Assembly: GCA_037127255.1 (NCBI GenBank)
Contig: JBANSL010000013.1
Span: forward strand, 26,383,688-26,447,687
Length of the DNA stretch: 64,000 nt
Source of the DNA: Persicaria tinctoria
Lineage: Eukaryota; Streptophyta; Magnoliopsida; Caryophyllales; Polygonaceae
Direction of reading: 5' to 3'
A program made the translations under genes and the position numbers. Shown piece after piece: positions 24,001 through 36,799 of this stretch. The notes under the pieces were generated by a model, which was given only the letters and a program-made list of their open reading frames with translations, made no database searches and had not been told where the DNA came from. The first letter of the stretch is position 1. Every line of letters begins with the position of its first letter.

Positions 24001-27000
24001 TCCACTACTTTGTACAGAATCAGGCTTAGAAGTCTTTGAACCTCACATTTGGGTATCTCTTGCCGCATGTAGACCTCAGCCAGTACACTAAAATAACCAT
24101 CTGCGATGGCAGCATCTGAATAGTAGCACTGGAGGAAAGGAACCAACTAAAATTAGTAAACTTATATCATAGAAGTATTGTTCCAAAGGTGACATCACCA
24201 AACACCATAATGGCTGAAGAATGAAGGTGAGAACAAGAGCATCTAATAATAAATGCTAAACAGAAATGATAGTGAAAGGCAAACAACAATCATATAGAAG
24301 CATCATTCTATTACCCAGGTCAAAACTCATAAAAATGTGAAGGCAAATAGGAAACAATAGGCAAATCATTTAGGGTAAGAAATTTGAGCATACAATAATA
24401 TACACTAATAAAAACACACCGAAAAAAAATGGAAAACTAGGGAAAAGATGAGACCTGATCAATGCACGCAGGAAAGAGGTCCAAATTTGTGAGGAGAAGA
24501 TTCTTCAATGCCAGCTTTGCTAAATAAACGCGATGGTGACCACCCTTGTGCCGATCGCGACCAGGAGCTCCACGCCCACCTTCACCAGCATACTTCGAAT
24601 AAGACGGAGTTCTAGGATCTGCTGGTGAATAACCAAAAGGGGCCCTAGGCGTCGGCTCAATGAACAAGCTGTTAATCCAAGATATTACACGCCCACCCAT
24701 TTTTCTTGCATTGTCATCGAAGCAAGGTCCATACAACAAAGATGCCATAGCATTCATAGAGGCCCACTGAATTGCCTCTACTTGTTCATTTAGTTCCTTG
24801 TCAAATGAAAGTTTGTCGACAGAATCCTTTGAGCGCCCATGCTGAGAAGACTTGTACCTTTCTACTTCCCGTCGGTAATCACTCACACCATCTTGACTCC
24901 ATGCACCACTGCTATCATCGCTCCAGGAAAGAAGGAGATCAAACAACCGTTTCCTAGTTCTCAGATCAAACTTTTCAGATTTGGATTCAACAAACTCCGG
25001 GGCAAGATATCTCAAGACAGAAGCTAGAGCAAAGCGAAGAGGTTGCATCTCTTGAAAACTTTCAGGAGGGGCAGATAAGATCAGTCTAGTTGTATCCTCG
25101 ATGAATTTCAAGAAATGAAGACGAAAAACTGGTTTCCTGCTGAGCATGCCAGGCCAAATTTTTTCTGCCACCATCCGATATATATTTGCAATATGACTCC
25201 GGAGTTCTTCACGGCGAGATTTTTGAGACTGCAATTAAGAGTCCATATAATCAGATTATTACCATTAAACTTGCTATAATTATGAAGCTGCAGCGTAACA
25301 GGTGCCCTAATATCTGTTGTCTTACTCCCTCCGTTCGGCAAAACTTGTCGTTTACTATTCACGCACGCTTTTTTAGAATGATAAAAACTATATAAAATAT
25401 TTATTTTTTTATAAATTTTTTTTAACGAGTTTGTACTTATTAATAATAGCTAAGAAATTGTTAAAAAAAATAATTAAAAAACTAGATATTTTATATAGTT
25501 TTTATCTCCTAAAAAAGCGTGCGTAAATAGTAAAGTGACAAGTTTTTCCGAACGGAGGTAGTATTTTTTTCCTAGGGTTGCGTTGTAGGAGCAAAGGGCT
25601 GAACCCTGTGCAGAATCAATGATGAAGTAAGACCATCCACGATGGTTGTATTGTATGCAAATGTGTAAATGTGCATTTTTTTTAGACAATTTTGAGCTCC
25701 ATTGGTTGTTGTACACATGAGAGCATGTGATGCAAATTTGAGCACACCACCTCTCCATGTGTATAAACGTTTACAAAAAGCAAGACAATTTCATTGGTTT
25801 ATTTTTTATAATTTAATTTTCTTTTTTTGTTTTAAATTAAATGTACTTGAATGGTGTGTAACAAATGCACATTTCAACGATGGAGCTAATTATTAAAAAG
25901 TAATGTGTATTTTACAAACTTGCGCAAAGGTATACATTTGAACCAAAACCATTATGGATGGTCTAAGGCCACTCCACTAGTAGTTCAGCATATGTAATTT
26001 CTTGACGAAGTGCCTGTTTGGTAGGAACTTATGGGAAAGGGAATTGTGATAGTACAACTACATGCAATATTTTTGTGACCCTAGAGGAGAGCTTGAAGGA
26101 ATGAAATCAATGAATCCCTTATTTGTAAACCCATGCCCAATATGAGGAATAAAATAAAGAAAACGAAACCAAATTTTCTACGGAAAATGAGATCATTAAT
26201 TGGGACTAAAATGGTGACTAATGAATAATATTACTTAAAAGTGGACTAGCATTGTTACTTTTCCATTTCCATAATGTTCAACCAAACAGACCAAAGTTTG
26301 TATCCTCAAACATAGTAGAGCTCAAATTGCTCAAATACAATGACAAGACCGCACCACTACTTGAGTGAATATTTATCAAAATATATCTATTGCATGTCGA
26401 GACAAAAAAAAAAAGTACCTTCCACTTCGGTTTTCCTTCTGTCTCCAGGGATATTTCATCAATGAACGATGCGAGCTCACTAAACATGACTTCACATATT
26501 TCAAAATGTGAATTACCAAGAGCCATTGTTGCTGCATACTGAAATAAGGGTGAATAAAGTGTCGTCAGACAGAATATAGGACTAATAAAAAAAATCAAAA
26601 AGAAGTGAATATTCAGAATAATGTTATTAACAAGCAAAAACATAAATAAATAAAAAATCCATATTGGTCAACAGCTCTACAGTTTCAAAGAACTAAACAT
26701 ATTGACTAGTAAAACAGGATAATATATATCTCTCCAGTGCATCATATGCATGATCTACTGACTAATCCTTGTCTTTGGAGGCAACTCGAGATTCTACCAA
26801 CACAAGAATAGTTCTTAGAGGCTTGTATACTTACTACTTGAGCTTCGGATCCAGATTTCAGAGAGGGAAAAATAAACCGGAAAAGATCTTTAGTAGATTT
26901 GAAACTGCCAGGTTCCCTACTGTCTGGGGGGCATGAGCATGCAAACATTGCATACATGAGCCACTGATCCAGTTTGCTGTCACCATCTTGGGACTGATTA

Positions 27001-30000
27001 GCCTTACCACCTAACTCAAAAGGAGTAATATAAGCAAGACGCCGGGTAACTTCTGACCTGTGAATCAACCAAAAAAAAACTCAGCTTTATTGAGATTAAG
27101 TTAACAAAGTTACAACAACAACAGCCCAGTTAATCCCGCAATGAAGCGGGGTTTGGGGGTCAGAATGTACACACTCTTTCCCCGAACAAGTCGAGAGAGT
27201 ATTTCCGATAGACCCAGAACAATAGGACACAAGGACCACAAGGTAAAATAGAAAGTAAAGAAGCAAAGACAATAGGACACAACACCGAAGCCTAAAACTC
27301 TAAACATCAGCAGTAATTCATCCACCTTCCATTGCATGTCTAATTTAGTTATATATTCTGCAAAAAACCGGTCTCTTCACCAAAAATCTCACTTCAGAGT
27401 ATCAAAATGTTTGACACAATTCTTTGTCCAAGGTATTACAATCATGGGACACACAAAGAAGAATTTGGCTAAAGTAGGACATGAAAAGTGAAAAAAAGAA
27501 GAAAGAACACATCTACCGAGAGATAAAGCATAAATCAAGCGACAATATCCAGTGTTTTTTTTTAAACATACTTCCACTGTTACTATTTTTAAAATAAGCT
27601 AAGCGAGTAATAATTCATCAAAATAAAAACAATAAGATGCATACTTTGCTTCCTGAACGGACTTTGGGCAAAGCTCAGCAGCATATTTGACAAGCTCACT
27701 TAGAGAGCGAGCCCATCTGTTTTTATCTGGACTTTCAAAAAGAATAGTCTGAATTGTAACCTCTGCAGGAATGTCAGATTCCCTTCTCAGATCGAAAGGC
27801 CGTCCAGAATCCCAATAGCAGCTATGAACAATGTCATCCTGTAAAGCATAAAAGTTCCACAAGGGCATTAAAAAAATCTCACTTCAGAGTATCAAAATGT
27901 TTGACACAATTCTTTGTCCAAGGTATGACAATCATGGGACACACAAAGAAGAATTTGGCTAAAGTAGAACATGAAAAGTGAAAAAAATGAAGAAAGAACA
28001 CATCTATCTAGAGATAAAGCACAAATCAAGCGATAATATCCAGTGTTTTTTTTTATTTTAACATACTTCCACTGTTACTATTTTTAAAATAAGCTGAGCG
28101 AAAGGCCGTCCAGAATCCCAATAGCAGCTATGAACAATGTCATCCTGTAAAGCATAAAAGTTCCACAAGGGCATTAAAAAAATCTCACTTCAGAGTATCA
28201 AAATGTTTGACACAATTCTTTGTCCAAGGTATGACAATCATGGGACACACAAAGAAGAATTTGGCTAAAGTAGAACATGAAAAGTGAAAAAAATGAAGAA
28301 AGAACACATCTATCTAGAGATAAAGCATAAATCAAGCGATAATATCCAGTGTTTTTTTTTATTTTAACATACTTCCACTGTTACTATTTTTAAAATAAGC
28401 TGAGCGAGTAATAATTCATCAAAATAAAAACAATAAGATGCATAAATGTTCCACAAGGGCATTAAAAAAAATAGATGAATGATAGCTAAGTTTTGAACCA
28501 AAGGATTAACAACAAAATACAACTCACCCCGTGCTCTTCTAAAGCATCGATTATGAAGATGGGTTCTGCTTCATTTTTCAAAGTATAGTCTTCTCTCTCA
28601 AGCAAAGCACATTCCTTAATATCGTATCTCAAGGCCCGGACACAACGCAATAGCTCTATTGCTGTATGTCGGATCTGACTATCCACTGAACAAAGAAAGA
28701 TGAGACCTACAGCATCTATCTCTGCAGAACGAAAGTCGACTGCTTCTCCTGATTGATGAACAGAAGGTTTTCGAATCATTTTATTTCCTTGTGTAGCAAA
28801 ATGGGCATCCTGAGCACCAAATTCCTCTCTCTCCTCACGCAAACGCAATTTCCAGAAACGCATTAGCTCCAACAAGCGTCCCAAAGATGTCTGAATGAGG
28901 AGGGGGAAATCATCAGGAAGACGCAAAATGAAGTTGGCCATCCCCTTCATGACAGCAAACCGGCGATGGGGCAGTGACTTCACAATTCGATTAAGAACTT
29001 GTACAGCTTCTTCCCGGACACCAGGATCAATACTTATCCCATGCTGGGGTATTATTTCACTTATTTTATCACTACGGCCAACTTCATCAATCAAATCTGG
29101 AATGCATTTAAGCACAGATCTGAAGAGGTAACCTTGAGACTTTTCCTTGACAACAGAATCTGGGAGTGAATATATGACAGCTAGAAAACATGAGTATATG
29201 CTCCCAGTTATATACATTACGCAAAGCAAGAACACAGTAAACTGATGCAGGAAAAAAAAAAAAAAAAAAAAAGAGGAATGGGGGAAATCCCACTTGAAAA
29301 CAGCTTCTTTGGTATGTGGAAAACATCTAAACTTGTATTGAATAAATGGAAAGCCTTCAACATGAAGTTGAAATCCTTTGCTTTTGGCTGTTGGAAACTC
29401 GTCAATCAACCCAAAAAACATAATAAGCAGACTAGATATTCAACACTTACTTGCAAATATCAATGGTCACAAACATAAATGGTTAGGCTCTTTTCTATGT
29501 GCCAAAATAGTACACGTAAATATGTAACAAATCTGCAGCAATAAATAAGCAGATGCCCAAAGCTGATACAACATGACAAAGACAAACTAAGTGTGACATC
29601 TGGGATATCTGGACATGTGTTTTGAACTTCCTGACCCACACATAGGACATTGATGTTTGTCGACCTTGCTAGTTAAGGACGTGCGCTTTTGTATTTTTGT
29701 TGTTCTTATCTCTGGAGTAATGGTTATGGCCAAAGTAGGTTTAATCTCCTTGTGATCTTTAATTATGTATACTGCTGGATTGGAAAAAATATTCCTAGGA
29801 CCTAAAGTCATCCAGCACTGACTAAGAAGAAGTCTTTTTTCTACAGACTATAAATGGCAGACTTCTTCTTTCCACTGATGTGTGAGACTAGCAAAGAAGA
29901 ATGTAAGTAAACAATACAACCAGATATTGCTATCAAGTGTATCCAAAATGATTTGTAAAGATAAATTACCAATAGCAGTCCTGGCAGAAGTAAGAAGAGC

Positions 30001-33000
30001 CTGGCTGTATGTTCTATGACAAGACCTTATAATAACCTCAATGGCAGCCTTCACTTTTGGAATGTAGTGACCAATCTCATGACCTGCAAATCAAATCCCT
30101 TTTAAATGAAGAGACATGTAGTTTAATCTTAAGAACACGGGAAGCATAACTTAAAAATGTGAAGATCATTGTCATAAATCTGGCATCAATTACCTTGGAA
30201 AATCTCTAAACCATTATATTGACTTGAACGAGAAGCGACGATTTTATGCAAAGCCCTGAGTCCAATAACCTTTGCTTCACTAGGACTATCTTGTTTCAAT
30301 AACTCCAATATCAGGTGATTCATTGAAAAGTCTAGATTACTATCTGCAATGGTAACACAGAACTCAACAACTTTGTCATGCTGCACATCTTGAGTGAGCA
30401 TTCCCTTCCTTAATATTGTTAGCAGTTGTGACGTCACACTGTCCAGATAATCCCAGACGCGATTAGGAGGATGATGAGGTGCATAAACACTTAAATAGAA
30501 CCCTACAACACGATGAAGACAGTCCAAAGCCATGAAGCGGTGATTCTTGTCCTGCACAATAGACATGCGATGTAGACATAATAATGAGAGAAACAATATG
30601 GGATATGAGATATTAAATAAATGATTGTAAAATACAGTATTTTGGATGATGGATATACAGTTGCCTTGTGAGAAGACCACAAGTTCCCAACACATAGTTG
30701 ACTATTTAAAACTACATACATTGCAGATTTATTACTTACTCGGAGAAGCTTGTACAGTTGCTCCATATGAGGACCAAAGTTAGTCAGGAAAATCTGGGGC
30801 TCGCCAAGACAAAGTAGAAGAGTAACAAGAGGGTATCCCACCTAAGAGAAGCAAAACCAAATTAGAAGCAATACTGAACTTTAAACTGGTGTATGTGTGG
30901 TGGTGGGGTACTTCATGGGGAAATATAAATTGAAAAGAAATCAAGAGAGTTGAAATGGAAAAATGATAATACACTGAAAAGATTAAAAAAAAATCAATTG
31001 ATGAACAAGCACAGCTGCCGCAGCATGTTAAAGGAAAAACAGAGTATCAGAGTGAGAACTACCAGTTGTGGACGTATTTTTGCGCATAAGGAATGTATAA
31101 CCAAGCAAATAATGAAAATGGGAATGGTCAGATGTCAAAACAATAATAATAGAAGGAGAATAATTCTTCTTACAAGAGGACATCATAGAGAACAAAAGAG
31201 TTTGGAATACAATTTAAGGAACAGGAAAAAAATAAAGACATGCTGTGTATTAAGTATACACATGCAGATCATGAAACAACATGGTCCGAAAGAAAAAACC
31301 ATAGTGTCTAATGAAGCAAAAGACAAATTTCTACACTGACCACTGCCTAACTCATCAATTTTCCCACCACTTTCCCATGGCCCCCTCGAGCACCTTCTGG
31401 ATCCACAAGGTGAATAAGAAGGAAAGTATTTTTGGGCAGTCTGTTTATCAATATTGCAGGAACCAATTTTAAGACCAAGAAGACAAACTGAGTAGCTCAT
31501 TGAACAGAAGTGAGAATCGTGATTTATAATCACTAATCAGACCACACAAGATAACACACCTATATCTGGCAATCATAATTCAAATAGGAGCCCATAAGAA
31601 ATTTCAGGAACCTACAATAATAATAGTTGCATTGAATCAAGACTGGGCCTTAATAGCAGGAATAGGAACAATAAAATAGGATATAACTTACAGTTAAGTG
31701 TTTGCTCTGTTTGTCCATCCAATGTATAAGCTGCAACCTTATTCGTCCAACTGCTTCATACCATACATTCAACGCAGGTTCTACACCTGATGGAGGCCAC
31801 TGACTTTTCCCCCCATCTGCCAATGGTGCTAGAATATTTGAGAGCATGTTGCAGAGAGCATGGTAAAGTTCACTTTTACGTTTATGTGGAGCACGATTGA
31901 GAGGATTTGCTTTTGCAACAAAAGATGCTGATGCATTCAACCCACCCTCAGTCTTAACCTGATGATAAGTAGCTGGTTAAGGGCATTACTAAGCCAAATA
32001 ACCCAACCACAAAAAATTAAAATAACAATACAACAACAACAACAACAACATCCCAGTGTATCCCGCAATTAAGCAGGGTCTGGGGGGACGGGATGTATGC
32101 GCTCTTGCCCCGGGGAGCCTGAGAGAGTTTTTCCGAAAGACCCAAAACGAAATGAAACAAGAACCCTAGTAAAGCATGAGCACAAATAACAATATATTTA
32201 AAAAAAAAAAAAAAAAAAACACATACCCCAAGCTTTAAGTAACGCATGCCATGTATGATACTTAAAGTCTCACTTCGGTAAGCATTAGTATCAATCCGCC
32301 GAGTATTGAGCTCCATGAAGAATCGCTCAGTTACAGAGCTAAATCTACAACAAAGGCAAAGACAATCAATTATAGGCATGTGGAATTTGAACATACAGCA
32401 ACGAAACAAGCACAAAAATGGAAACAAGAAACAATATTCTAATCCAGTAAGATTGAAGAACTAAAACTGCAGAACATCAAGCGCCAATTCGCAAGAACAC
32501 TAGAAGTTGCAAGATGAGAATATTGTTACCTTATACGAGACAAAGCACCTAAGAGCTGAGCAACATGGTCCAAAAGCAACCCTCTCAAGTCCACCAATGA
32601 TGGATATTCAACTTGGCTGACCACCCTGCAAAGTCAATACAAATGTAGTTAACATATTCATTCATGTAATTGTATACACAAATCAATGTAGTGATAAAGT
32701 AGTTTAATTATTAACTCATCCATAGAGAAAATGTAACCGCGTTTGAACAACTGCCAACCAAAATATGCTACATTTAATGAAACACAAGGTACAAAATAGA
32801 ATCCTATAGTAAAGGAATTACCACAATATGAGCACATACATCTTTTTTACCACTGTTAACATTCAGAAACTGCATTACTCCACCCCCCGTGCATCTCCCT
32901 CATCTATATGCTAGCGCATTGAATTGACTGATCTATATTCTAGAAATTCGAGCATGCAGCAATCAAGCTTACTCAAGCTCCGGATAGTCACGAAAACATA

Positions 33001-36000
33001 AAGCCATTTGCAAACACCGAGCCTCAAAATGGTTGAAACATGAAGGAGAGGAGTTCCGCCCAAAGCTCACTATTCACCTTGTACATATGCAAGTATGATT
33101 TTGCAACGGCAATTTCAAGCATTACAATACTAGCTGTTCTATGTACTGTTTTCAACCATGATAGTTACATTAAAGCACCCCTACACAGTATCATATATAA
33201 TTACCCAAGCATGATTATAAAATCTGGTCAGCGATCAGCCCACCAATTCTAAGAGACATCATCCCAGCTGTACATATAGCTCTCACCACATGGCACATGC
33301 TGAACTTGTCATAAAGCAAGGAAGCAAAGCTCCTCATTGTTAGAAGCTACTTAACCAATCGTCCGCAGAAATATGTCTATTACAAATATAAGATGTCATC
33401 TCCTCAGGACCTGAATAACTTCATCCCTTACACTTACATTTCTCTCTGAGAACAACATCATTCCTCTGAAAATCAACATATTCTAGTGGACATACATTGA
33501 AAATATCAAGAGACTCTGAAGTAAATGCTTCATCGCTCGGATTTTATTCTTTTGGGAAAAAATGATTTTCTAGTGCACATACTTCTAGAAATATGTTACA
33601 GGGCATGCTGAATAATATGTGAAAGCCCCAATTAAGCCATAGTGATCCCTCTGAAGCCCCACATAAGCCCGTAAAGAAACAAGAAGTAAGATGATAAATT
33701 GCAGAGAAAGACAGCTACATATATCACTATAGATAAAAATGAAGGTGCATAATCACTTGTACTAACCAATATTACCTGTCAGCATTAATTAGCCAATCAA
33801 ACACAAAATTCTCAAGTCCAGACCAAAGCTTTTCTGCACCAAGCATCAGATCATTTACATCATTCTGGAAAAATCCGTGTTCAAATTAATGGAATATGTT
33901 ATCAAAACAAACCTGTAAGTCCTTCCTGAGGACAACACTCAACAAATCGGATACAAGCAGAGCAAAATATGCACTCCACAGCGAGCTGACCAAGAAAAGA
34001 AATTCATGAACGCTTCAGAGAATGAAGTCCGTGGAGTTTTAACATGAAACAATGATTGTGAATATTTATTCTGAACTGATCAGGGCTAGCTGAGCGATAC
34101 AACAGTTAAAACGACCCACAACCAATATTACTGAGATCGAGATCCTAACTTCGGATTAGTAGAGCTCATTAGGATAATATCATACATTAGTAAAATACCA
34201 TGAAATATGGGAATGTTATAATATTCACAAATGCTAAGACTACCATATGTCTTTGAGTCTTGGGTAACAGAAAAGCAAGTAGATTATAAAATAAGGAATC
34301 AAAATAATGATGAATCAAAGTTGCACAACATGAAATCAAAGCCTTCACTTTCAAACATAATAGGAATTTGTTAGCTCAAACTAGAAGTGACAACTAGAGT
34401 GGTGTAGTGAAGAGTCAAAGTACAATGGGCTACATAACACTCAGTTTTGCTCAAACTGCTACAATCATATATAGGATGGCGTTATTAGAGGAAAAAATTG
34501 CACTTGGATTTTACAAAGATACTTCTAATCAAGATTAGTCCTTTCTTCCTGGATCAAAGGAATATAGGATTATAAGAACGTGATATCCACATTTTTATTA
34601 ACCTCTATTAATTAGCATTCCGATTTTTAAAAAAAAAAAAATATATATTAGCCTACCTCGCACAAGTAAAGGCAATAACAGCCAAATTTAAGGACCAGAT
34701 TAGCAGGGCTAATCAGTAACCACATTAGCCAGAAATCCTTTAGAGGAAATCACCAATCACTAACAACAGGTTATTCAAAGAGAAACAAAAGGGAAAATTG
34801 TTTTTGAGAAAATGCAAACCTTTCTCTGAAATGTGGATGCATCATTCGCCCCCTTTGGAGATGGTGATTCACTGCATAAGCCGTGGAACACAGGATATCA
34901 GTAGCCAGCAAAGGATTAAACAAAGCAAAATATGATCCATCTGCTAGACCTAATAATGTTGGTTGGTATAATCTCGTGCTCAAAAGATTGACTTCATATA
35001 TTGGCCATTAAAAGACCTAGTTAAACTAAACCTCTGTGAGGAGTTCATTACCATATAACCATCTGACTCATGTCGAGGGTTAGGCCAATGAAACTTGTTG
35101 CTGAGAAACTTGAGAAAAGGTATTTGGCCAATATATAAAGTTGCATTCAAATATTCCACCAACGATAAGTGCTCAAGGATAATGCATCATCCTAGGAAAC
35201 CAGATGGAAAAGGGCAAGCAGGGATAGGGACACCATAACCAATGACAGTGATACCTCACATCGTGTTTAGAATATTAAAGCACAAAGTTTCTTGAGTAGT
35301 GCACAAACATGACAAAACATCATGCATTGGGCAAATAAAAATCTGGTATATAACTAGGAAACAATAATAATGCTTTACCTTTCTCTCCATCTAAGAAGAG
35401 CTTCTAGAAGTGGTACTGGTGTATGTCGTGCCACCATGGCCAATGAATCCAATACTTGATCATAGGTTGGATCAGATGGGCTAAGGTATTGTCCATCCTT
35501 TACAAGTTAAGAATACAAACAACTTAATTTAAGCAAGAGAATGAAGGAATCTATGGTGCATTTATATGGTATTAAATATAAGACCCAATTCAATATGGCA
35601 TTAGATATAAATGCTAAGCATAGCATTTTTAAAAATAACATGCTAAAGAGCACATAGCAAGTGTTAAATCAACGGACGAAAAGGCATTCCGACCCTTTTC
35701 ATTTAGGTGGAAAAGCCTGAGAGAATTTAGAGCTGAGATCCCTAGTAAATGAATATAAGCACCTACTTTCCTCAGCTAAATCTCACTTATAAAGTATTGA
35801 GAGAACTGCTATAAAATATGGCAAAACATTAGCAAAATGCTAGCTATAGATATTCATTTGGATACAAATTTAAAATAAATTGGCAAGTAGATTTCATGTA
35901 TGAATTGGTCTAGTAATAGCACCTGTGCTTGAGCTGTTTCAATCCGACGCCTGGCAAGGGGAAGAAACCGCAGCAGCAGTGCATCAACAATCAATTTTGC

Positions 36001-36018
36001 TGCACTTACTGACTTCAT
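21087..36018 (-). CDS. FRY: FURRY-type cell morphogenesis protein, complete (17 exons, 2145 aa)
   Basis: Exons (minus): 36018-35923, 35497-35379, 34871-34820, 33985-33913, 33833-33776, 32625-32530, 32344-32227, 31958-31692, 30841-30740, 30551-30194, 30083-29970, 29159-28528, 27838-27645, 27057-26835, 26538-26419, 25228-24455, 24128-21087. All junctions are GT-AG, all phases join, and the sum is 2146 codons, the size expected for plant FURRY homologues. Start [15 protein letters not shown]; landmarks are [94 protein letters not shown] and a conserved C-terminus ending [13 protein letters not shown] proteins are large HEAT/ARM-repeat scaffolds that work with NDR kinases in polarised growth in animals and yeast; the plant role is inferred. 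No break is seen. The exon 5 acceptor at 33834-33835 is preferred because an upstream AG (33865) would bring a stop into frame. Confidence 0.95.
25325..25561. mobile_element. Stowaway MITE in FURRY intron 15
   Basis: 237 bp with termini CTCCCTCCGTTCGG and CCGAACGGAGGTAG, flanked by TA at 25323-25324 and 25562-25563. Internal blocks GTCGTTTACTATTC and ACGCTTTTTTAGAATG match the copy at 16949. The corresponding intron piece in the pseudogene at ~4225 lacks it. Confidence 0.88.
25631..25963. mobile_element. Harbinger-type MITE (GACCATCC family) in FURRY intron 15
   Basis: 333 bp bounded by GACCATCCACGATGGTT and AACCATTATGGATGGTC with a TAA duplication at 25628-25630 and 25964-25966. The 3-bp TAA duplication supports Tourist/Harbinger. 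The left part of the same element appears truncated at 4262, and a similar left terminus (TTA then GACCATCCGCAAT) starts at 49752. Confidence 0.8.
27116..27260 (-). mobile_element. Au-like SINE in FURRY intron 13
   Basis: On the minus strand it reads GGTCTATCGGAAATACTCTC, then CGGGGAAAGAG, GGGATTAACTGGG and ends in GTTGTTGTTG. This is the pattern of Au-type SINEs (TCTATCGGAAACA..., GGGATTACACTGGG, TTG-repeat tail). The right boundary is approximate because I find no clear target duplication. It has no coding function. Confidence 0.65.
27386..28445. repeat. Tandem duplication in FURRY introns 12-13 including part of exon 13
   Basis: A block starting CTCACTTCAGAGTATC occurs at 27388, 27878 and 28184. 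The first spacing (490 bp) contains the real exon 13. The second (306 bp) contains only about the first 45 nt of exon 13, with its acceptor (exon-like start at 28144), followed by a short intron-like stretch. The copies differ by few bases, so the event is young. All copies share the run ending TTAAAATAAGCT(A/G)AGCGA. The partial exon has no matching donor and would not code a useful product. Confidence 0.85.
32031..32183 (-). mobile_element. Au-like SINE in FURRY intron 7 with 11-bp target duplication
   Basis: On the minus strand it contains GGTCTTTCGGAAAAACTCTC, CCCCGGGGCAAGAGCG, GGGATACACTGGG and a GTTGTTGTTG tail, the Au SINE pattern. The duplication AAATAACAATA is exact at 32020-32030 and 32184-32194, giving a 153-bp element. 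A retained perfect duplication suggests a fairly recent insertion. Confidence 0.8.
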
Positions 36019-36034
36019 TCCTTTCACAGGAAAC

Positions 36035-36070
36035 TCAATTAAACTTCATGGGGTAGCCAACTCTAGTGGC
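36035..36070 (-). promoter_or_regulatory. FURRY 5' UTR end: splice acceptor and 4-codon upstream ORF
   Basis: On the minus strand a TACAG acceptor at 36071-36075 precedes leader sequence GCCACTAGAGTTGG, so the coding exon probably begins with a spliced 5' UTR. A minimal upstream ORF (ATG at 36049-36047, stop at 36037-36035) lies 16 bases before the main ATG. This implies an intron in the leader whose first exon is further right, beyond the L1 element. Confidence 0.5.
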
Positions 36071-36767
36071 CTGTACATGAGTACAACAAACATGTTATAG
36101 CTATTTAGTTGCTGCTAAGCATTCATAAAAAGACAAGGCATCAGTTACAGTCATCCGACAAAGCACAGGTTTATTTTAGAAGCTAAAAATTGTAAACTTT
36201 TACACATGTCCTTTACATCCCCGATACACCCTCTAGAACTTTTTATACTCGCCTTAATCTGAAGGGTTAGATTTCAATCATATTTATGTACAATATATAG
36301 CACAAGTGACAAGACAATTTCTTGACCTCTTAGATGCTATGGATGCCCAGAAGAGGACAAAACTGACAACGATGATGTAGCTGATCCAATTTGATGGGAG
36401 AATTTTGGGGGAGGGGAGTCTTAACTTGGCTATCTTCAATGAGTTTCTGAGGCTAACAAGAAAGCTATGACATTTTTTTATTTCAGTTCCCTATCAGAAA
36501 AGGCTAATACGAAAGCTATCACGTTTTTCCGTTAGTTCCCTATTAGAAAAGGTGCATTTTATGATGAAGATTTTTAGAAAGCATTGTTGTATAAGCTTCC
36601 TACGTTAGAGACATCAAATCAACAATTTTTGTATTAATTAATTTTACTTTTATTAATAATTAATTAATTTTACTTGTATTAATGATATTATATTCCCAAT
36701 ATGCATGCCCAACATAGCTAAATTGTAAAATAAGCTTTAAGTAAAAACAAAATATGAACCACCTCAC
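36071..36767. other. Non-coding, presumed FURRY 5' UTR intron
   Basis: AT-rich sequence without any gene signal, containing TTAATTAATTTTACTT repeats near 36635-36690. Between the acceptor at 36071 and the L1 element it behaves like intron sequence. Confidence 0.4.
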
Positions 36768-36799
36768 TTCAATAAAGAAGGTTTTCCTTCTTTATTGAA
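36768..36799. repeat. Perfect 14-bp hairpin at the L1 left edge
   Basis: TTCAATAAAGAAGG (36768-36781) is the exact reverse complement of 36786-36799 with a TTTT loop. GC content rises sharply right after it, where the L1 leader starts, so it may mark the insertion boundary. Confidence 0.75.

Noticed and set aside
28486..29421. Long minus frame extending FURRY exon 12 upstream
   Set aside because: The N-terminal third reads through intron sequence with a poly-T tract; the acceptor at 29160-29161 restores phase with exon 11.
33834..33864. Earlier acceptor for FURRY exon 5
   Set aside because: It would bring a TGA into frame; the acceptor at 33834-33835 gives the conserved GLTEKLW junction.
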